NCBI GenBank assembly: GCA_025642065.1
Contig: JAODUP010000006.1
Location: 1,550,001 to 1,614,000, forward strand
Source: Paralvinella palmiformis
Lineage: Eukaryota; Annelida; Polychaeta; Terebellida; Alvinellidae
Direction of reading: 5' to 3'
Length of the DNA stretch: 64,000 nucleotides
Part shown: in pieces, positions 1-10,584 of the stretch
Position numbering within the stretch: position 1 is the stretch's first letter
Layout of the letters: each line of letters opens with the position of its first letter
Program-made: the position numbers and the translations under genes
The notes under the pieces: generated by a model
Databases searched by the model: none
What the model was told of the DNA's origin: nothing
Seen by the model: the letters and a program-made list of their open reading frames with translations, nothing else

Positions 1-305
1 TTTATGGCATGTCGAGGTTTGTTAATGCACTATAAAATCTTCTTTGTCCTCTGTGTAGGTCTTGTAGTTCGCCACTTAGTAAAGTCATCAATGCTAGCAC
101 AACTGTACTTTTCGTCTCTTCGGATATTTGGTATGCCTTACTGTGTCTGTGCATTATATATTTGCTAGCTTCCTATGTAATCTGACACCGATCAAACCTT
201 CAGCTCTCCAGATAGTTGTCTACTGAGAGATTACCATAGTAGGCAATTTTATTGGAGAATTCCCGCCTAATATTCGTTTTGACGATTATTAAAAGACTAT
301 TTTTC
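1..305 (+). other. Upstream segment homologous to the upstream intron of copy C
   Basis: From about 70 to 305 the sequence matches the minus strand of 49,500-49,260 at roughly 80% or better by eye, including shared words such as ttcgtctcttcgga and gctagcttcctatg. In C the segment lies just inside the intron after the distal first exon. Its presence here suggests that the duplicated block of receptor A reaches the left window edge and that its distal exon lies outside. One frame is partly open in both copies, but A has two stops. Confidence 0.55.
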
Positions 306-319
306 AAGGATTATTTGAA

Positions 320-695
320 TATACAATGTCTGATTTATCAACAACCGGTAGCTATCACTACCCTTTGCTTACCACTCCGGAACTACAAGTTCAATAAAAT
401 ATTAGACATAACAATAATGCTACTACTGTTCCGAAATATCCCAGACCAAACTGGTCTGATAATCAAGCAGGTACTTCGTATAGTCGATACCTTATTGATT
501 GTGCTAAATCTTTACCGACGATCAATTTCGACGGTGTGATTTCCCATTACGAGGCACATAACGTGTTTGATTTTATGTGTGGTGACGTGGTTGCCGTGAT
601 GCATGAAGCATGTTCGAAGGTAATATCTGATAAACATTGTACCTATAGAGGGAGATTTAAGTCAAATAATTCGTGGAATAAGGATTGTTTGAATG
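320..695 (+). mobile_element. LINE ORF2 fragment (linker before RT)
   Basis: From about 430 to 688 one frame reads through, containing SYSRYLIDCAKSLPTINFDG and ending SNNSWNKDC. This resembles the stretch between endonuclease and reverse transcriptase of non-LTR elements, where a W-N/W-x-x-C motif is common. It stops exactly where the ATTC tail of the next, opposite element begins. Confidence 0.4.
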
Positions 696-1850
696 AATGA
701 ATGAATGACTTTATTTTCTGAACTGAATACAAATATATACTAACATACACAGATACAGATTCATGAACAGAAGTAAATAATAAATACAATAAGTATACAG
801 GTGACAGATATAGAAAAGAGTCTACAAGAGACTGTCAGACTCCACTAGACGTAATTAAATGTTGTATGTCTATACATTTATAGGTATAATTTCTACAACT
901 GATTGTAAGATGTAGTAAATTTGACATAAAAATACTAGTTTATTCCGTGAAGTGATTCTGCCGCCCTGGTGTATTCCCCATAACCTTATCCCACTCATTA
1001 AAAGAATATGCAGCGCCATAAATATATGGGCGAAAAAATAGGATTAGTCATCATAGATATAAGTCTACGAATTTGAGAAAGTGAAGGTGTTTGAATATTG
1101 GTGTTGTATATGCTCTATAGTGTGCTCCTGTAATGATTTCGACACATTTTTTTGCATTTTGATAAATTTTGATAAATGAATATGCCATGCTGCTCTCCAT
1201 AATATAATGTCATAAGTTAAGTATGGATATATGAGAGAGTAATAAAGTGTAGTTAAGTGTCCTTTGGCATGATATGTTTAACTTTATTATTTGCAAAGAA
1301 CCATGTTGATATTTTCTTTTTTATCATTTGAATATGGTCATCCCATTTTAATTTATCATCTATTTACAATCCCAATAATGTTGCACATCTGAATGTTACT
1401 ATTAAATAGTTGAATATCTATGTTGGTGTCTTGTTGCTTATGATACGTGAATAGCTTGTAATTTGTTTTAGATATATTAAGCGAATGTTAGTTGGCTCTA
1501 AACCAATCGGTTAGATTTAGTAGTTCATTATTCATCGTTGAATACAAATAATAATTTATTTTAGAAGATAAATAAACTGGTGTATCATCTGCAAATAATA
1601 TTGACTTAGTTAAGTTTAAACATCTGGGAAGGCCATTAGTATAAACAATGAATAGCAATGGTCCAATTATAGAACCATGTGGAACACCACATTTAATGGT
1701 TTCAGCATGGGAATTACTACCCATATAATGAACAAATTGTTTTCTATTAAAAGGTAGCTGGAGAACCAGTCTAAAGTCTGCCATCTTATGCCATATAAAT
1801 CTTACTTTTTCAGATAAATCTAAATATACAGCTATTTTGTACTAGCGATA
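689..1850 (-). mobile_element. LINE RT fragment with 3' end, minus strand
   Basis: The minus strand from about 1800 to 1488 encodes reverse-transcriptase motifs CGVPHGSIIGPLLF and ILFADDTPVY, so the FADD catalytic motif is present. Downstream, the frame is broken but continues as a typical RT C-terminal region and AT-rich 3' end. The element ends at 689-701 in an ATTC simple tail, as in CR1-like LINEs. The 5' part is missing and there are frameshifts near 1780-1800. It is not functional. Confidence 0.7.
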
Positions 1851-1944
1851 GGCAGCGATTTTGGTTCAGAATTTTGAAGGCCTGTGGTTGATCTCGGGAG
1901 GGTCACGTCTATCTATGTTACAAGTCTGCGAAAATAGTGTATAA

Positions 1945-2082
1945 ATCTACTTGTAATCAAGCCATGAGTGGCAGCCTAGACTAACTTGCAAGTCAGCTGA
2001 ATACTTTATACAACGTTGAAATCTTACAAAGTTTTGGAATTTGATTCGCAGTGATCTAGGCTGCCACTGATTACAAGTAGAT
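1945..2082. repeat. Inverted repeat with short spacer
   Basis: The arms are 1945-1980 (starting atctacttgtaatca) and 2055-2082 (ending tgattacaagtagat). They are exact complements over about 28 bases, apart from an 8-base insertion in the left arm (agccatga). The spacer is about 74 bases. It may be a foldback element or the edges of a small inverted duplication. Confidence 0.6.
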
Positions 2083-2084
2083 CT

Positions 2085-2290
2085 ATTCACTTAAAACTTA
2101 AAGAAAGTGACAGTGTGAATTATTTAGGTGTCTCATTATCTCACGCTAAGCCAAAATTGTAGACTTTGATAATATAATTAATGCATGTAGCAGGGCATAT
2201 TATACCATGCAAGGCGCTGGTTTTAATAACAATAATTAAGATATTGCTACAATTAGACCTGTTTTAACATATTGTTGTAATTCTATGTAA
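2085..2290 (+). mobile_element. LINE RT C-terminal fragment
   Basis: The plus strand reads VNYLGVSLSHAKPKL and then, after a frame change, a stretch resembling the part of LINE ORF2 that follows the RT domain. It could be the far end of the plus-strand element seen at 320-695, split by the element between them. Confidence 0.4.
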
Positions 2291-2472
2291 ATAAGTAAAA
2301 ATACTTAAAGCCAGTGCAGATCTGCACAAATACTGCAAAAGTACACCTGTTCTGAAAGTACTCCTTTTGTTACATTTCCGCTTAGCAATAGGACTACTGA
2401 GGTAATTTTGTTACCATTGGTGGTCCTTTTGTTACCTAACTATGATCCTAATGCTACATCATCTCTAATATA

Positions 2473-2496
2473 TAGATAGATAGATAGATAGATAGA
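2473..2496. repeat. GATA microsatellite
   Basis: About six units of GATA. Confidence 0.9.
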
Positions 2497-2499
2497 TTG

Positions 2500-3940
2500 A
2501 TAGTTTCGCTTGTTAACAAGTACCGGATATATGAATTTGTAATTATCATGTTCATAGTTGAGGTGTCACCAGATTGGGAAATATTTCGGAATACATGTTT
2601 AAAGTGCCATAGCTTCAAATCCATAATGGTCGCATTACAGAGTAAACTATTTTTTAATAATTTAGTGATCAATATTTTGAATTAGATATATTATAATGCA
2701 TCATATTTCAGGCAAATTATTATATTATTCTACTTGAAATAAATCTTGGGGACACAATATATCTGTAGGAGACACGTCCATAGTAATGCCAGCTATTAGT
2801 GTGTATAAACATTTGTATTGTCAGTGTTGTCATTTGACGACGGCTTGAACCAATATCATTATCTGAATGGTACATACATAATTCTTTTGTGTATGAAATA
2901 TGCTTATAAATATGATGCCTTCTCTTATTAAATACTAACTTGGCTACATTAAAGAATGTTTATCTACAGTGTTTATGTACAAAAAGGCTGCCAAGTACAA
3001 GGCGGAAAGGGTCTGACGTCATAGGTAATTCACATCAACCGCAATACATTTACACCACCCAGGGTTTATTTAGCTTGCACCCTTATGCTATATTCTTAAA
3101 TAAAATGACTGGAAACCCCATCAGTTGAAAGAGAGGAGTGTTTCCACCTGTTTAGAGTCTGTAAAATGGCTACAGAAAAAGGAATAATTGAAGATTAACA
3201 AGAATTAGGGTAGGAGTTGTCTAAATACATTCCTAAAATAAAATAATTAACATATATGTGATTTACCAATAAAATACTTGTTACATTGGTATGATATTTG
3301 GATATGTGATTTATCAATATGGCGCCCAATCATCAGTTTGTAAAATACGGACTAAACACTGGACGTATTTAAAGTTAGTTATTAACAAAATATGCATAAG
3401 GTAACAAAAGGTCCCACTTATAGTCAACATATGATAAGTTCATAATTATTTTCCTAAGTTATTTCTGGCCAGAATTCTGAAATATAATGTTAACATACCA
3501 TTATTCTAATAGTTCAGATCAAAATAAAATGTGCGTTAAAATATTAACTGTTATAAAATTTGAGATGTGATATTAAGCTCACGTACGGTCGGAGTAATTG
3601 AATACCGAACTATTGACCAAGATTCAAAGCGTACTGATTTGTTTTTTACCTATTCAGTAACACTTTAGTCTGGTGATAGGTAGTGCTCGTTCTTTTATGA
3701 TATAGTGGTTGCATTCGTGTATATATACGAGTTATGCGAACTCTATCACACCGACATCTCAAAAGGACTGGGAGTTGGACTGTTATGCTAATTACTCTGC
3801 CAGGTATTATTGGCTGATGTAGTCCAGGTTACTATATATATATTTTCTAAAATGTAATTGCGTACATTGGATGAAAACGATATAGTTCTTCTTAAAATTG
3901 CATTCATATACTGAGGTAACATTAGGTACACGGAAAACAA
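2500..3940. other. Upstream DNA of receptor A, no gene seen
   Basis: AT-rich sequence within the presumed upstream intron of receptor A. I see only short chance reading frames, no clear element and no convincing TATA-plus-donor exon like those of copies B and C. Confidence 0.5.
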
Positions 3941-3941
3941 T

Positions 3942-3943
<2 letters not shown>

Positions 3944-4038
<95 letters not shown>
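3944..4038. repeat. TA then GATA microsatellite upstream of receptor A
   Basis: (TA)n from 3944 to about 4006 passes directly into (GATA)n to 4038, about 235 bases before the untranslated exon. Microsatellites stand in the corresponding place in copies B (26109-26132) and C (about 47240-47332). Confidence 0.9.
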
Positions 4039-4039
<1 letters not shown>

Positions 4040-4227
4040 GTAAAATTATGTTGCATATCTCCTTACTCGCGTCCTTGTATATTTTGTTGTACGGGTGATG
4101 AACCTGAAGGGACAATGAGTCATCGGCTTATTTATCAACTTTGCCATATCTAGATGTGGATCTTTATACTCAGCAGATTATGGTGACCACCAACTGCTAC
4201 TCGCGTGATAAGAAGTAATGCGAAAAC

Positions 4228-4239
4228 TTTATAAATAGG
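4228..4239 (+). promoter_or_regulatory. TATA-like box upstream of receptor A untranslated exon
   Basis: The sequence tttataaatagg lies about 35-45 bases before the acceptor of the untranslated exon. Copy C keeps a matching element at 47108-47116 within the same surrounding words (gataagaag, tgcgaaaa, aaaggct). Copy B lacks the whole block. It could be a proximal alternative promoter, or merely an AT-rich stretch inside an intron if transcription starts at a distal exon, as in B and C. Confidence 0.35.
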
Positions 4240-4273
4240 AAAGGCTTTTAGCACGCTGCATTTCCCTTTTCAG

Positions 4274-4333
4274 ATTTCTGTTCATCTCAGCTATTCTGCA
4301 AAATCTACAAATTTATCTTTTTATTTTGGTTAG
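4274..4333 (+). other. Untranslated internal exon of receptor A
   Basis: This 60-base exon is bounded by a pyrimidine-rich acceptor (tttcccttttcag) and a donor reading ttag/gtaagtc. Equivalent exons with the same borders lie upstream of copies B and C, which is the main support. Spliced to the first coding exon (acceptor attttgacag, exon start 4851), it puts a TAG in frame just before the coding exon, so translation must start downstream at 4878. No transcript evidence is available. Confidence 0.65.
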
Positions 4334-4877
4334 GTAAGTCACTAAAGTAGTCATTTTAGTCAAACAAAACAACAGTATGCTGAATTCATTAAAACAATCT
4401 CCAGTTTTGACACTAATTACTAGGTTCAGAACGATACACCAGATTGAGCTTATGCTAAATAAACTATGAAAACAGTTTGTGAATGCTATTCGCTGCTTTA
4501 TTACACTGAATTGATATTTTCTTATCTTAATTATTACTAAATATTGATTGTCTTTATCATGAAATTAATGAAATTCCTATTTCTACTTCTGTTTTGTATT
4601 TCATTGAATGTTTTAGGGTGCTGCTCGTCATTGGTAAGTTGAAATCCATTAACAGTTTTATCATAGAACATATGACCTGGATTGGAAAAGCACACTTAGA
4701 ATAGAGGGCTGAGAAACAACTAACATCAAAGTAAAATTTGTGCACCAAGAACAAATTAATTATGCATAAAAATAAATTTATCTATTTCACTGTATTTTAT
4801 ATCTATCTAGGTTATTACTTTATATTTGGATTTGATCTATATTTTGACAGGTCACCGTAGAACAGTTATCTTCAATA

Positions 4878-6000
4878 ATGACAAACGTAACTCAACCGAC
4901 GTCTCCCATAGCTGAACACTGTTTGTTATATACATTAATAACTAATGGCATTATCAATTTGTTATTGCTAGTTTTAGGTTTTTTAGGTACGTAAATTGTA
5001 AAATATATAGCACTAAAATATTACCACTCGCTTTATTTCCCAGAATAAATTATGAGAAAAATAATAGTGCATATGTAGCAATATATATCTTCTACGTGTT
5101 ATTTCAGGTAATTGTTTGACATGTTTCGTGATGTGGAGGGACCGTAAGACATCGGCCATGTCACTTTTGATGATAAACCTAGCCGTGGTGGACACCTTGA
5201 TACTGTTTATTTGGACCAGCCAAACTGCTATTCCAGCCTTCTGTAATTACTTTAAAGGATGTCAACTGTATAATCGTATTAAACCAGCATTCTCGGTATA
5301 CGGTTGGCCTTTTGCGACCACTTTCCAGCTAATGGGTACCTGGAGTATAGTGTCCATTACATTTTCTCGTTTTGTGTCCGTCTGTTGGCCTTCTCGGGCA
5401 TCTCATTTGAATAACAGGCGTCAGGTCCTGATCAGGACATTAGTGTTACATGTTGCCTGTATCGTATTTAGTTCGTTGCGATTTGCTGAAGCGCACATTG
5501 TTTACGATGATAAAGGTAACATGTTAATCAGGAAAACAGCATTAGCAGCCAGTGAAATATTTAGATATGTATACACTTTGGCGTTATACTACTTCATCAC
5601 TTACCTGTTACCACTTTCTTTGTTGATATACTTTACTGTCAGGCTAAGTACCAATCTGAAGGAAATGAATAAAAAACGACAGGAGATGACGAAGAAGGCA
5701 AAAGAAAGAAGTGATCTGACTTTATCATTGGTTATCGTCGTGGTCATTTTTATATTCTGTCAATTGTTTAATCCCATAAGGCGTGTCTTCTTCGTTATGT
5801 ACTGTCCAATTACTCTTCGATGTGGTACACCGAGATTCTACTTCATTAGCTGGGCAGTGATATTTGTTAACTTAAACTCTGCTTGTAATTTCTTTATTTT
5901 CTGTCTGTGTAGTCCTGGATTTCGGCGACAATTGAAACAGATAATCGCCAAACGTGGACAGATAGAGCCTCTTGGTTTGTCTATGACTGTTAATAATTGA
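4878..6000 (+). CDS. Receptor A: FMRFamide-receptor-like class A GPCR, two coding exons
   Basis: Predicted seven-pass neuropeptide receptor of the plasma membrane, 333 residues, joining 4878-4986 and 5108-6000 through a phase-1 GT-AG intron of 121 bases. The join gives the first-helix motif GFLGNCLTC. The N-terminus is short with an NVT glycosylation sequon at residue 3. The second helix has NLAVVD (D at 65). The third ends SITFSRFVSVCWP, so DRY is replaced by SRF at 123-125. The fourth helix is about 143-159, the fifth about 190-214, the sixth has FCQLFNP at about 254-259, and the seventh has NSACNFFIF at about 293-301 in place of NPxxY, followed by a basic tail. RF-A-E after helix 4 and NSxxNF in helix 7 are what I recall of FMRFamide-type receptors. 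The second extracellular loop has no cysteine. The start is the first ATG after an in-frame TAG in the preceding exon. Ligand and G protein are unknown; another peptide receptor subfamily is possible. Confidence 0.85.
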
Positions 6001-6224
6001 CATGTAAATTCTCATAATTAATCAACTTTTCAGTCTTTGTCTTACTTGTGTTATGTACTCTCTGCTATAATTCGGGAATTCCTTTATCAATCCGATTAAA
6101 ACACGTTCTTTTCGTGAGAGAATTCAAGTCGGCTATAACCTGGATTGATTGGATATGTTTTTGTTTATAAAGTGGTTCTTCGACCCTGGTCTAATCAAAG
6201 TTATTGATACAAAATGCAAACCTG

Positions 6225-6230
6225 AATAAA
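6225..6230 (+). terminator. Candidate polyadenylation signal of receptor A
   Basis: This is the first AATAAA after the receptor A stop codon, about 225 bases downstream. In AT-rich DNA such hexamers arise often by chance. Confidence 0.35.
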
Positions 6231-7985
6231 GTTGGAATAACACCTTATATTAACATAAGATATTTGACCATATGTGGTCCTTATACGCAATTGTATGTGC
6301 CTATAATATGTATGTTATTCACTTACCTGAATGAATAAGTCACTTATTTCTTTTCGCGGGACTTTTGGAAGTTTACAAATTTTTCTGAAGATCAAGAAAA
6401 TAAAGATGAACAGAAATACATATAATATTGTCAAATAAATTAATTATCATGGCTCGAATATGGCTGCATAGCGCGATCACAATGACATTGTTGATATGGA
6501 TGGAACTTAATGTTTTTCAACGAGATTAATTCTAAATAAACTCAGAATTCGGAATTGATACAATATATCGCCAATATAAACTAGGATTGACTTTGAGCAT
6601 ACACGACACTGTCGTTGAATATTAGTTATAGTGTAATTAACGAGGGTTGTTAAAATTGCTATCGATTGAATGAAATATAAACTCACTCTATCATCTTGAT
6701 TTGGAGATAATTTACAATGCTTAGTTAACCAGGCTAAGTTTCCACGATATGGGCTAATATTACTTGCTCTTAAAATAGTTTATTTTATTAAACCATGCAA
6801 TCATTTTACCATGTTGACATATTTATATGCACAACTGCGTTTTCATATTTTGTATCAATTTATTTAATGCTAATGGTAGCCACGGAAATATAAGTTGACG
6901 TGTATTGCTGTGTATTACGCTAGAAAGTTTCATTAATCTTATGTGATAAAGCCATTACTGCCTTAGAAAAACGTGACAGAAATAAACTAAAACATATATA
7001 TTGATTACAGAAAACACATTGTGTTAAGCAAAGGTATGATGATGATAGTGATGATGACGCTTAGTGTTTTACGGCCACGTTTGTGCACATGGTAGGCTAA
7101 ATGGGCCGTGTAAATAAAAGTCATATTAAAAGCTCAGAGAGGAAATAATAAACTAACTCACTCAGGACGAGGTAGCAACATAATGTATTCAAGACAAATA
7201 GGCTGTGCTGTTATTGTAACCATTAGCTATATGTTGTAAAACAAGATAATTTGGGGTTTTATTTAATACTATTGAGTCCATTCTAGACCCTAGACAAGGT
7301 TATAGTGTTTTATTGATATGATGTAAGAGATGAAATATTGTTTACTTTGGCCTTTCCGATATATTTCACTTTGTCAGTTATCCAACACACTACAAACTGC
7401 AGCAAACAACATCACCCTTCACACGTAATGTCCTAATTAATTAATTAACGTTAAATAGCACAAGAAACAAACAAAAATTCATCAATCCTCTAAAAACCTA
7501 TTAATAATGCATTTTAAAACAGTCCTGCATATCCGTTTTTCAAAAGAAATGATATCTTCAATTAAATTAACATCGATCAATGGCAATATATTTTCTTATG
7601 GACGATTTCAGTGGTAAAATTCTTCCTCATTCTTTCGATGGTATGTCCCATTTCAATTCTGGTATACATGATAACCTCGTAACAATATAATGTAGTGATA
7701 TGAATGTACTTCGCTGCATCTCTTCACTAACTAATAAGTTGTCTTTATTTAATTGTCCTATTATATCGAGAAACTGGAATCGTACCGTTTCCACTTGTAA
7801 ATCAAGATAATAAACTAAGAAAACTAGCTGATGTGAACTATAAATAATACGGATAATATATAATGTTTTAAAGATTCTGCTACGACATAAAGGAAAGTGG
7901 GATATCAGATGAGACAGCTGAAGGATCAGACTAAATTTCAGTCCAGTAGCAAAATCTAGGAAATTAGTTTACCAGTTGATGTACC
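6231..7985. other. Intergenic DNA, nothing recognised
   Basis: AT-rich sequence after receptor A. No coding frame, RNA gene or element identified. Homology to copy C ends at 6014. Confidence 0.5.
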
Positions 7986-7989
7986 CCTG

Positions 7990-9195
7990 AAAGCTGAGCA
8001 AGCTATAAGTCATGATATACAGCACCAGCATTATTCAGCAAAAATTCTGAATCTTTTTAGAGTGGCTAGAGATACCACTCTTAATAAATCTCGACTTAAA
8101 GATTCCAGCTCCATATCCAACCTGGATCGGTTTCTACAAAATAATTTGAGTGGAAGGACGTCTCTCAAGTTCTACTTTGTAATTTATTAAAAAAAATCAG
8201 ATTCTTATTCCCAACAAGGCAACTATCGCCCAATTTATTCTAAATGATGTGCACAGGCATGTTGGTCATTTAGGGAAGAATTCCACGATTGCAGAGCTGC
8301 GGACATCTTTCCTGATAACCGATGTGGGGACTCAAGTGAAAGGAATCACATCAAGGTGCGTTATGCGTAGTAAATACTTAAAACGTGCACACACAGAATG
8401 GCTGACTTGTCAATAGATCATGTTCTACCTGACAAACATCCTTTCAACCACACTGGAATGGACTATTTAGGCCCCTTTCATTTTAAAAGAGGCCCCGCAT
8501 CAATTAAGAGATACGGAGTTATCTTGGAATGTTTTAGCTCCCGTGCTGTACATCTTGAGGTCGCATATAGTCGGGACACTGACTCTTGTATACATGCTAT
8601 CAGAAGATTTCAAGCTCATCGTGGAACTGTCAGAAAATAAAAATCGGACAATGGAACTAATCTTGTCGGTGCAGAATGTGAGTTAAGAGTGGATATGTAT
8701 GGGAAGACTCAATTGTTTTATTAGAAAGCTGTTACATTCCCTATTACAAGTTGTACATGACGATGAAGGCTTACATACGTTATTGGTGATGCGGAAAATA
8801 ACAGACCCATAACTCCAGTGTCTAGAAATCTACTATTGCTTCATCCAGGAAACAGTTTTCCTTGTGGAATATTTGACAGAAAGTATATTTATTCTCGTGG
8901 CAGATGGCTACAGGTGTAATATTTATCGGGCTATTCTGGTGGAGGTGAAAACACGAATATCCACATTTGCTACAAACACAACATAAATGGTTGAAGCCTG
9001 CAAGCTAATTGTTTAAAGGTAACATTGTTATTTATGTGGAGCAAGTACGCAATTCATGGACGATGGTCAGAGTAATTGAAGTCACAAAGGACAAGAAAGA
9101 GTTTTTGAAGAATGTCCAACTGAAGACGCTCACGGGGTTATTGCTCAGACCTATACATAACATATCCGTGATACTAGAAGCCAAGAATTATTAAG
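7990..9195 (+). mobile_element. BEL/Pao LTR retrotransposon relic, integrase region
   Basis: The part up to about 8390 resembles the zinc-binding head of BEL/Pao integrase (VHRHVGHLGKNSTIAELR), though the second cysteine pair is spoiled. The frame 8398-8640 is the catalytic core, with DYLGPFHFKRG, IKRYGVILECFSSRAVHLEV and a following SDNGTNLVGAE that supplies the second catalytic Asp after a stop. The frame 9009-9194 matches the C-terminal chromatin- or DNA-binding end (WTMVRVIEVTKDKK and a final RPI). Stops and frameshifts separate the pieces. No gag, protease or RT was found upstream, and no paired LTRs. Confidence 0.75.
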
Positions 9196-9199
9196 TGAC

Positions 9200-10580
9200 T
9201 TCTGGGTTCATTGATATATGATTAGGTGTTATTTGTTTACTTAATTATTTATCCTGTGGTGTATTATGAGGTAATTTGTTCATGGCCACAATGTATTTAT
9301 TATACAAATTAGTGTCATCACACTTAAGGGGTTGTTGGGTTGCGTCCTCCATTTCCAGTTTTCCTTTATTTGAATACGTGTAAATATTAGTACGATACTT
9401 TCTGTCTGTATACGAGATGTCTGTTGATGGTTGTATGAATTAACACAATTTCATTGCACATTTGAGGCTCACAGTACGGTATGCATTCATCATTTGTTTA
9501 ATTTATTACGTTTTAATGCAAAGAGGAATGCTGAATAACTAATTATGTGATTTGAAATAAGTAAATTTTACATGTAGAAACATTTCTGGTGTTTAACAGT
9601 TGGTTTTATTTGTGTATTTCAAGTCAATCCTCACCCTCGTTACCAGTCTTTAATATAATAAAGGATTACTAACGAGTAGGTCATATAATTTATTGGATTT
9701 GTATGTTTATGAGGTACTTGACCCTCCAGCAAATATCACAAGGCATATTATGTTGCGGTTGAGATGTTCAGTTTTATTTGCGTGGAGAATGTATGTTTCC
9801 TGATTCGCGCATTCTAAGAAAAGCTGATCTAGAGCTGTATATTCAATTTACTATTTGCGTCTTCGGAGGGACGCCGTATATGTGTTTCGCCTTGATTATC
9901 CATCATGTAATTGACTGTAGCAGGCACAGTACGCTCTTAATGCATTACAAGTACTCCTAACTCAGGAATAGAAACACTCCATCGCACCACGAGCGATGGC
10001 ATTGGACACAGTTTGGGCGGTTGGTGTGTTTTATTGTACTATATATATATATAAATTATTCATGCTATACATATTTAAACAAGATAGTGCGGAAACATGA
10101 AACATGGTATACTGATGGAAGAAAAAAGAAGAAAAACAGCTCCATTAAGTATAGATTTTATTATTGCCTGAGACTGTATATGCTGAATCATCTCTCAGTA
10201 AACACAATTCTTTGATGACAGATGCCTTGCTTTTTTCTTAATACTATATTTTGGTTTTTCCATAAATTGCCCACCAACTGACAATGAGGTGACACATACC
10301 TTAGCACAAATTGATACAATGCAATTTTCACTATTCATAACCCAAAGTTAAAAAGTTTAGAATCTTGACAATAACTGTATTTCAATATTTTTCACACCGT
10401 ACAGAAACTCCAAAAATCTACAATGTGTTTCGAGGAACATTCCAAACACGTCGAACACATTTTCGCCAGTTACAATAACATCTTTCAATATACTTATCAC
10501 ACAAGCTAGAAATTGGAGACCATAGTAACTTGTACAATAAGTTCGAAATAGATAATTACGTACATTACTGTCACAAAAGC
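9200..10580. other. Intergenic DNA, possibly BEL/Pao 3' end at its start
   Basis: A purine run, ttaagggg at about 9327-9334, could be the polypurine tract of the preceding element, but no LTR pair is visible. The rest is AT-rich without recognisable features. Confidence 0.3.
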
Positions 10581-10584
10581 CAAA

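Noticed and set aside
4557..4754. Frame in the untranslated intron of A with a relative at 46591-46815
   Set aside because: The match reflects duplicated intron. Indels and stops differ between copies, so no coding constraint is visible.
5116..5118. TTG as a start for receptor A
   Set aside because: It lies inside helix 1. The spliced upstream exon supplies a proper ATG start, an NVT sequon and a complete first helix.
5013..5195. Antisense frame over receptor A exon 2, also seen at 46144-46326
   Set aside because: It is conserved only because the receptor sequence is duplicated. It is a shadow frame.
9320..9480. Start of a BEL/Pao LTR after a purine run
   Set aside because: No second LTR copy is in the window, so the boundary cannot be supported.
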